This document shows, one piece after another, positions 22,353 through 25,879 of a DNA stretch of 25,879 nt. The stretch spans positions 1 to 25,879 of the IMG/VR virus record IMGVR_UViG_3300025771_000164. The stretch is one strand, 5' to 3'. The first letter of the stretch is position 1. Each line of letters opens with the position of its first letter. A model generated the notes under the pieces. The model saw only the letters and a list, made by a program, of their open reading frames with translations, had not been told where the DNA came from and did no database searches. The position numbers and the translations under genes are program-made. The DNA is from a virus.

Positions 22353-22957
22353 TCCGTGCCCAAGTGTTTTTTGACTCGCTGACCTAAACCACTGTCTTTT
22401 GGTTTCTTCGGTGCCGTCACGCTCAAACTTCCAACCACCTCTCGCACCTCCTTACTATCCTTAAGTTGGTTGTCCATGCGTTCTTGCATGTTCCACTTTT
22501 GGTTGTGGATCTGGCGCTCCATGATGGGTGCCCTCACCTCTCCCTCGTAGCGTCGAAGCGCGTCCAAAATTTCAGGGGTCTTGAGTCTCTCGTATAGCTT
22601 ACCAAATTTCCCTGCTCGAATCATGTCGAAGCATGCCCGCAGTTCCTCCAGCTTAAGGGCGGGGAAGTCCTCAATGATTGACCGACAACAAAACTTAAGT
22701 TCTTCATCCGTCGATAGCGTCTTGTTTGCGTCAACCTCCTTGCACAACTTGGCTACTTCCGTAACAACCCACATGCGTATAGCTTGCTCGTGTTCCTCGT
22801 TGACCTTCATGGCGCTTCGGATGTTGGTGCCCAAGTTCCAAGCGTCCGTGGGTGTGACCCCCATGATGTCACCCATTAACAACGAAGTCGATTGCTCCGT
22901 CAGTTGTGAAGTTGCCCGCGTTAAACCCACGAGGCTTTTGTTTCCATTGTTCTGCAT
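22349..22957 (-). CDS. replication-associated hypothetical protein
   Basis: This 202-residue protein has 'HEQAIRMWVVTEVAKLCKEVDANKTLSTDEELKFCCRSIIEDFPALKLEELRACFDMIRAGKFGKLYERL' (residues ~56-125), 'ILDALRRYEGE' and a Gln/Lys-rich C-terminal helix. I recall this combination next to replication initiators in phages of Bacteroidota, but not its function; helicase loading is one possibility. The frame opens 89 bases inside the preceding gene. Inner ATG codons at 22876 and 22864 would cut the overlap to 8 bases or none, and both residues fall before the conserved-looking part, so the true start may be one of them. Confidence 0.72.
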   Translation of the reverse strand: MQNNGNKSLVGLTRATSQLTEQSTSLLMGDIMGVTPTDAWNLGTNIRSAMKVNEEHEQAIRMWVVTEVAKLCKEVDANKTLSTDEELKFCCRSIIEDFPALKLEELRACFDMIRAGKFGKLYERLKTPEILDALRRYEGEVRAPIMERQIHNQKWNMQERMDNQLKDSKEVREVVGSLSVTAPKKPKDSGLGQRVKKHLGTE

Positions 22958-23483
22958 TGCGTTTCCAATTGCGGGCGGCAGCTTTCCAATCCTTTATGGC
23001 TTTGCCCCTCCCTTGTTTCCATCCGTTGGTTTCGTAGTAGTCCACAAACTTATCGCCTTCCGCCATGTCCAAACCCAGCTCGTTAAAGTAGATATGAACT
23101 TCATCCCTTGAATTTGGCTTTGCCCTACTAACTTGTTTTCTAATTTGTTCCCTATCTTGTTTACTATGTAGACATTTTGGCGAGGCAGAGTCGCCACTTT
23201 GTCCACCCTGCATAGACAAATTGTCTACCCTGGCTCGACACTTTCGCACCCTTCCGTCGGTGCTTACCTCAATCAAACCTCTCTCCTTGAGTATCGTTAT
23301 CGAACGACTGACAGTGCGTTGACTGACTTGGTATTCTTCCGCTACTCGCTCATTGCTTTTGAAGAAGTGTGCATCGCGTCCCGTGAACGAATGGATGTCC
23401 GCCCACAACAACTTGGCTACTGCGGGAATGTCCATCTCCAAAATCTCTACGGGCATCCAGATCCCTTTGAATTGTCTCTCCAT
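22869..23483 (-). CDS. winged-helix replication initiator-like protein
   Basis: This 204-residue protein starts 'MERQFKGIWMPVEIL' and has a helix-turn-helix of the replication-initiator type at ~43-73 ('SNERVAEEYQVSQRTVSRSITILKERGLIEVS'). A polar linker follows (~85-125). The C-terminal part (~126-180) 'DEVHIYFNELGLDMAEGDKFVDYYETNGWKQGRGKAIKDWKAAARNWKRN' resembles the ending of phage replisome-organiser and DnaD/DnaT-like proteins. Such proteins bind the phage origin and help to load the host helicase. Its start overlaps the preceding stop as TAATG. No polymerase or helicase gene is in this window, so host enzymes may be needed. Confidence 0.72.
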   Translation of the reverse strand: MERQFKGIWMPVEILEMDIPAVAKLLWADIHSFTGRDAHFFKSNERVAEEYQVSQRTVSRSITILKERGLIEVSTDGRVRKCRARVDNLSMQGGQSGDSASPKCLHSKQDREQIRKQVSRAKPNSRDEVHIYFNELGLDMAEGDKFVDYYETNGWKQGRGKAIKDWKAAARNWKRNAEQWKQKPRGFNAGNFTTDGAIDFVVNG

Positions 23484-23677
23484 TAGCGCGGAAGATACTT
23501 ATGCGTGTTCAATCGCTTATTCAATTCCTCGCCTATCGCTTGAATCTCTCGTGCGTAGGCTCCGCTTTTATGATAGTTCTTCTTCTTGTCTTGGTATGCA
23601 TGACGAAAAAGAAGAATCTTGCGCCACTCCTTCAGTTCGGGAATGGTCATCGTTGAGATGTCGAATATCGTTTTCAC
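23483..23677 (-). CDS. small helical protein overlapping the HTH gene
   Basis: This 64-residue protein reads 'MTIPELKEWRKILLFRHAYQDKKKNYHKSGAYAREIQAIGEELNKRL' in its main part, two basic amphipathic helices. If it starts at 23677 it shares 110 bases with the HTH gene; a start at the inner ATG (residue 10) still leaves 83. Its stop is fused to the next start as TAATG, which favours its being real. Function unknown. Confidence 0.6.
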   Translation of the reverse strand: MKTIFDISTMTIPELKEWRKILLFRHAYQDKKKNYHKSGAYAREIQAIGEELNKRLNTHKYLPR

Positions 23678-23873
23678 GTTGGATAATCATTTCAAGTATG
23701 TCGTTTGCATCCATTCCCGTTTGCACCACCAATTGTTCGAGGTAGTACAAGAAGCGTCGCGGGTCGTGGCAGTACCAACGGGTGACTGTCTTGTGACCCA
23801 AACCCAAAGCCTTCTCCATATCGCCTTGGGTTCCGTAGTGACGTTTGATAAGTGTTTCAAATGTCAATCTCAT
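23568..23873 (-). CDS. helix-turn-helix protein
   Basis: This 101-residue protein has a helix-turn-helix in 'LIKRHYGTQGDMEKALGLGHKTVTRWYCHDPRRFLYYLEQLVVQTG' (residues ~8-53), with 'GHKTVTRWY' as recognition helix, similar in layout to Cro/CI-type or phage regulators. The last ~36 residues ('DIRHLNDDHSRTEGVAQDSSFSSCIPRQEEELS') look unstructured, and their bases also encode the next gene. A role in early transcription or in origin binding is possible. It overlaps the preceding gene by 17 bases. Confidence 0.66.
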   Translation of the reverse strand: MRLTFETLIKRHYGTQGDMEKALGLGHKTVTRWYCHDPRRFLYYLEQLVVQTGMDANDILEMIIQRENDIRHLNDDHSRTEGVAQDSSFSSCIPRQEEELS

Positions 23874-24054
23874 CTTTAATCATTTTCAATGTTCCAATCA
23901 AATGCATGGTTCCTTCGGCTACCTTGCTGCAATAGGCTTCCCAATCTTGGTGGTTGGCGGCTCCCTGCAAAGCGGATACGGCAAGCCCCATCGCCCACCG
24001 CACATCCGCTTCGCTCACTTCGTCCACCAAGTATTCGTTGTTTATGAGTACCAT
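23857..24054 (-). CDS. small hypothetical protein
   Basis: This 65-residue protein reads 'MVLINNEYLVDEVSEADVRWAMGLAVSALQGAANHQDWEAYCSKVAEGTMHLIGTLKMIKDEIDI'-like helices in order: an acidic start, an Ala-rich central helix and a hydrophobic C-terminal helix. Its start is fused to the SSB-like stop (TAATG), so the two are probably translated in a fixed ratio. No family recognised. Confidence 0.7.
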   Translation of the reverse strand: MVLINNEYLVDEVSEADVRWAMGLAVSALQGAANHQDWEAYCSKVAEGTMHLIGTLKMIKDEIDI

Positions 24055-24578
24055 TAGAAAGGAAGTCCATCGTCGTCAACGCCAACCGCTTTGGGCGGAA
24101 CGGGAGGGCAATTTTCAGGTGCCAACTCTTGCGCTCGTTGCGATGTCTCCTTCTTGTAGATACCGCCCCATGTGTCGAAGTTGTCGTGCATCGACTTAAG
24201 GTGTTTGGCTACTCCCCAAATGTCGTACAACGTCACTTGATCTGGAGCCTTGGTGCCATTGAAGACATAGCTTTGAGCCTCACGGATTGCCCATTGGGTT
24301 ACGATTGATTCTTGCCTATCGACTCCCGAAGGACTTGGCTTGTCAAACGATTGACCACCAAAGCCAGGTTTGTCCAACTTGAGGCGTGGTCCCCACTTGG
24401 TTTGTTGGTGTTCCTTGACCACCACTTCGTCACCTACTTTCCATTTGTCAGGTGTCTTGGCGTTGACCTCACCCACCATTCCGTTTTCCAAAATGATGTC
24501 CAACTTGTAGAAGGTCGCACCATTGTTGCCTTGCCATGTACCCTGCGGGTTAAGGCTTTGAATTTTTGTTGTCTCCAT
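24054..24578 (-). CDS. ssb: single-stranded DNA-binding protein, OB-fold type
   Basis: This 174-residue protein has a beta-rich N-terminal part fitting an OB fold ('GATFYKLDIILENGMVGEVNAKTPDKWKVGDEVVVKEHQQTKWGPRLKL', residues ~20-68) and a helical middle ('RQESIVTQWAIREAQSYVF', 'VTLYDIWGVAKHLKSMHDNF'). The final residues DDDGLPF form an acidic-hydrophobic tip like the DDDIPF tip of bacterial SSB, which docks partner proteins. It is not a classical SSB sequence, but I recall proteins of this layout in Bacteroidota phages. It would protect single strands in replication and recombination, alongside the initiator and NinG-like genes downstream. Confidence 0.75.
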   Translation of the reverse strand: METTKIQSLNPQGTWQGNNGATFYKLDIILENGMVGEVNAKTPDKWKVGDEVVVKEHQQTKWGPRLKLDKPGFGGQSFDKPSPSGVDRQESIVTQWAIREAQSYVFNGTKAPDQVTLYDIWGVAKHLKSMHDNFDTWGGIYKKETSQRAQELAPENCPPVPPKAVGVDDDGLPF

Positions 24579-24580
24579 TA

Positions 24581-24859
24581 TTAGAGGGTTTGAATTTCAC
24601 TTGTGAACACGAAGCCTTTGCCAAGGATGGCGGGTTCGACTCTCTCGTAAAGTCGTTCGCTTCTCCACCACCATGCGGTGGGCTTGTCTCGATCTGGATG
24701 TTGACTTTCCCTGCGGTACTTGTACCCCAATTCCTTCATTCGCTCCACGTCCATCGAATTGCCGTTGTCGGGCATAACGATGGAAGGAAGGTCAAGTGTT
24801 GGTCCAACGTAAAAGGGTTCTTGCGACTTGTGGTCTAAGCACTCTTTGTAGTCACTCAT
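24581..24859 (-). CDS. small hypothetical early protein
   Basis: This 92-residue protein carries 'FYVGPTLDLPSIVMPDNGNSMDVERMKELGYKYRRESQHPDRDKPTAWWWRSERLYERV', rich in aromatic and charged residues with a Trp triplet at about 63-65. It starts in an ATGA overlap with the preceding small gene and ends two bases before the SSB-like start. I do not recognise the family. Tight coupling with SSB suggests a replication-time role, which is inference. Confidence 0.72.
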   Translation of the reverse strand: MSDYKECLDHKSQEPFYVGPTLDLPSIVMPDNGNSMDVERMKELGYKYRRESQHPDRDKPTAWWWRSERLYERVEPAILGKGFVFTSEIQTL

Positions 24860-25002
24860 TTTTGTTCGTCTTTAACGGCTTGCAAAATGATGTCGTAAAA
24901 CTCCCGCTTGGCGTGGTACGCGGCTTCGGCTCTCTCCAAGGCGACAATCGCCTTCACCTCTGCATGTGTGTACATGCGAACGTCTTGGTCTAAATACTCC
25001 AT
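24856..25002 (-). CDS. first gene of the early operon, 48-residue protein
   Basis: This 48-residue protein begins MEYLDQDVRMYTHAEVKAIV and is one long amphipathic helix ('VKAIVALERAEAAYHAKREFYDIILQAVKDEQ'). The start is the first ATG after the terminator and the candidate promoter, and the stop overlaps the next start as ATGA. Another open frame on the same bases exists but is rich in Arg/Ser/Cys and has no coupled neighbour. Function unknown; a small helical protein first in an early operon may be a host-takeover factor. Confidence 0.65.
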   Translation of the reverse strand: MEYLDQDVRMYTHAEVKAIVALERAEAAYHAKREFYDIILQAVKDEQK

Positions 25003-25033
25003 TGAAATATGAATTGGTTTGTAATTGATGACC

Positions 25034-25064
25034 GCAATTTACAACCGCATCCGCAAAAGTCAAA
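25034..25064 (-). promoter_or_regulatory. candidate Bacteroidota-type promoter
   Basis: On the minus strand TTTG (25064-25061) is followed after 19 bases by TAAATTGC (25041-25034), close to the TTTG / TAnnTTTG pattern of Bacteroidota housekeeping promoters. It lies in the 170-base gap after the lysis-gene terminator and 31 bases upstream of the first early gene. The match to the -7 element is imperfect. The rest of the gap shows only the terminator. Confidence 0.35.
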
Positions 25065-25090
25065 CCATAGTTGTCAACAAACGACCATGG

Positions 25091-25122
25091 AAAAGGGGCA
25101 CCCTCGCAATGAGAATGCCCCC
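25091..25122 (-). terminator. rho-independent terminator after lysis genes
   Basis: On the minus strand a GGGGGCA arm pairs with TGCCCC, an inner CTC/GAG pair extends the hairpin around a small loop, and TTTT follows at 25094-25091. It lies about 50 bases beyond the stop of the holin-like gene and closes the lysis transcript before the early operon begins. Confidence 0.8.
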
Positions 25123-25172
25123 GACCAAAGGAGAGAGGGGAACCGCGAGCGCGATTCACCCTGCAATATAGC

Positions 25173-25349
25173 TTACTTCTTCTTCCGACCCAAGCCCCGT
25201 GACTTGCCAAATACAATGGCTTGCACAATTCGGGTCAAGACGTTGACAACTGTGTCGTCCTTGTCGGTTTCGGTCAAGGCAGTAATGGTGCCAAGTGCGG
25301 TAAGGATAGCCAACGCTACCTCACTCCAATGTTCAAAGAGAAAATCCAT
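25173..25349 (-). CDS. holin-like small membrane protein
   Basis: This 58-residue protein begins MDFLFEHWSEVALAILTALG. It has one hydrophobic segment (residues ~9-25), a charged middle ('TETDKDDT'), a second amphipathic stretch ('VVNVLTRIVQAIVFG') and a basic end 'SRGLGRKKK'. Size, one or two membrane-like segments, basic tail and place directly after the amidase fit a holin or a related lysis accessory. It starts 6 bases after the amidase stop codon and is followed by a terminator. I recall small proteins of this type next to endolysins in Bacteroidota phages. Function is not proven by sequence. Confidence 0.66.
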   Translation of the reverse strand: MDFLFEHWSEVALAILTALGTITALTETDKDDTVVNVLTRIVQAIVFGKSRGLGRKKK

Positions 25350-25355
25350 AGGTGT

Positions 25356-25781
25356 TTATTTAAGAAATTCATATTTGTCGGGGACATCAAAACACGGGCA
25401 TGCTTTACGCGCATATTGATTGTGTCCCGAAATGCTCAAGTTACCAAAGACAGTGCGAAGTGAACGAACAAGTTTGATAAAAGCAATGTCTTGAGCTGGA
25501 GTCATGGTGTCCTTGGGCTTACCATTTTTGTCAAGACCACCAACGTAGGCGACCCCTACTGAATCTTTGTTGTGCCCACGGACGTGGGCACCCTCCTTGT
25601 GTAATGGTCTACCCAACTCTATCGTTCCGTCCAGCCAGATCAAATAGTGGTACCCTATGTCCGACCACCCACGCCCTTCGGGTTCGGGGTCGGTGTGCCA
25701 CTTTCTAATTGTGGCGACATCAAAATGCGCCCGCTCAATTGTGGCGGTGCAATGCAAAATGATTCGCTTAAGTTCCCTCAC
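25356..25781 (-). CDS. N-acetylmuramoyl-L-alanine amidase (T7 lysozyme-like endolysin)
   Basis: This 141-residue zinc amidase cuts the bond between muramic acid and L-alanine in peptidoglycan. It lines up with T7 lysozyme over its length: His10 in 'LHCTA', Tyr44 in 'DIGYHYLI', His120 in 'SGHNQY', Lys126 and Cys128 in 'RKACPCFDV' correspond to His17, Tyr46, His122, Lys128 and Cys130 of T7. Also typical are 'IRKWHT', 'DGTIELGRP' and 'DSVGVAYVGGLD'. The start is GTG in a GTGA overlap with the gene upstream. No signal peptide is present, so release needs a holin, probably the small membrane protein downstream. Confidence 0.93.
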   Translation of the reverse strand: MRELKRIILHCTATIERAHFDVATIRKWHTDPEPEGRGWSDIGYHYLIWLDGTIELGRPLHKEGAHVRGHNKDSVGVAYVGGLDKNGKPKDTMTPAQDIAFIKLVRSLRTVFGNLSISGHNQYARKACPCFDVPDKYEFLK

Positions 25782-25879
25782 TCTACGCGGTTCTTGGCAA
25801 GCAACAACTTAATCTCGTTCACCCCATCCATGAGGTCACGCAAGGCTTCACTTACCTTGTCTTCGTTTTTTTCGAGCTG
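25778..25879 (-). CDS. C-terminal end of a small coiled-coil protein (partial)
   Basis: The last 33 codons of a gene that begins beyond the window encode a charged helix ('EKNEDKVSEALRDLMDGVNEIKLLLAKN'). The stop overlaps the amidase start. Small coiled-coil or spanin-like proteins often precede endolysins, but no lipobox or membrane segment is visible in this part, so no function is assigned. Confidence 0.6.
   Translation of the reverse strand, partial: QLEKNEDKVSEALRDLMDGVNEIKLLLAKNRVE

Larger units (their letters stand above)
794..25643. repeat. dispersed heptamer (A/C)CAGATC, 26 copies
   Basis: GATC occurs at 796, 2034, 2506, 3018, 4505, 5119, 6297, 7937, 8823, 10231, 11482, 12507, 13139, 14430, 16338, 16951, 17963, 19036, 19685, 20737, 21453, 22508, 23460, 24239, 24691 and 25638. 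Every copy is CAGATC (14 on the plus strand) or its complement GATCTG (12), preceded by C in 21 and A in 5 when read as CAGATC. No GATC with other flanks was found. All copies lie in genes and are read in all three codon frames. Mean spacing is 994 bases, minimum 452. Counted by eye. Confidence 0.8.

Noticed and set aside
24872-25228. 118-codon minus-strand frame across the gap after the lysis genes
   Set aside because: It crosses the terminator and candidate promoter, its product is rich in Arg, Ser, His and Cys, and a better small gene (24856-25002) occupies the same bases.
500-25879. Frequent CCAGCT / AGCTGG hexamer (about 20 copies)
   Set aside because: AGCT also occurs in many other contexts (for example TAGCTT, GTAGCTG), so unlike GATC there is no exclusive context; codon preference can explain it.
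1-25879. tRNA, rRNA, CRISPR array, insertion sequence, integrase or attachment site
   Set aside because: No cloverleaf with a CCA-type end, regular repeat-spacer array, transposase or tyrosine/serine recombinase pattern was seen on either strand.

Overview
This window looks like part of the genome of a tailed phage with a long non-contractile tail (siphovirus type) that infects a member of the Bacteroidota. All supported genes lie on the minus strand, so transcription runs from high to low coordinates. The host call is inference. It rests on several protein types that I recognise from Bacteroidota phages (portal, capsid, tail-tube, DUF6712-like connector, OB-fold single-strand binding protein, KWGWY-type tail chaperone extension). 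The gene starts also lack Shine-Dalgarno motifs, and one plausible TTTG/TAnnTTTG-type promoter is present. I see no integrase, tRNA, rRNA, insertion sequence or CRISPR array. The phage may be strictly lytic, but only part of the genome is visible.

Layout in transcription order. (1) 25879-25173: lysis genes, namely the end of a small coiled-coil protein, a T7-lysozyme-like amidase and a 58-residue holin-like protein, closed by a terminator at 25091-25122. (2) 25002-19333: a tightly overlapping early or middle operon. It encodes an SSB-like protein, an HTH protein, a winged-helix replication initiator, a C5-cytosine methyltransferase (with a second long open frame inside it), a NinG-like nuclease, a sigma-70-like factor and several small unknowns. 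(3) 19321-17847: small and large terminase. (4) 17850-9229: tail genes, namely a tail-chaperone pair joined by a probable -1 frameshift at a T9 run, two neck/tail-completion proteins, two large tail-tip proteins and a tape measure of about 736 residues. (5) 9208-5537: a prohead protease flanked by a run of very acidic small proteins, ending in an ArdA-like antirestriction protein. (6) 5517-3307: scaffold-like protein, major capsid protein and tail tube, closed by a strong terminator with a TTCG loop. (7) 3228-1: a small structural protein, portal, and connector genes.

Three things stand out. First, by hand count every one of the 26 GATC sites sits inside the heptamer (A/C)CAGATC. These sites are in either orientation, in all three codon frames, and spaced about 1 kb apart far more evenly than chance. 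GGCC and CCGG appear to be completely absent, so the sequence carries a strong DNA-level restriction or modification signature. Second, five consecutive small acidic genes share one leader, TAAACCACAACGATATG, in which the stop of one gene is fused to the start of the next. This suggests a cassette array of probable anti-defence proteins placed inside the head module. Third, two T9 runs occur on the coding strand, one at the tail-chaperone junction and one inside the portal gene, where a -1 slip would yield a 501-residue portal in place of the 670-residue form.

The order terminase, tail, head, portal is also unusual, because portal and capsid normally follow the terminase directly.
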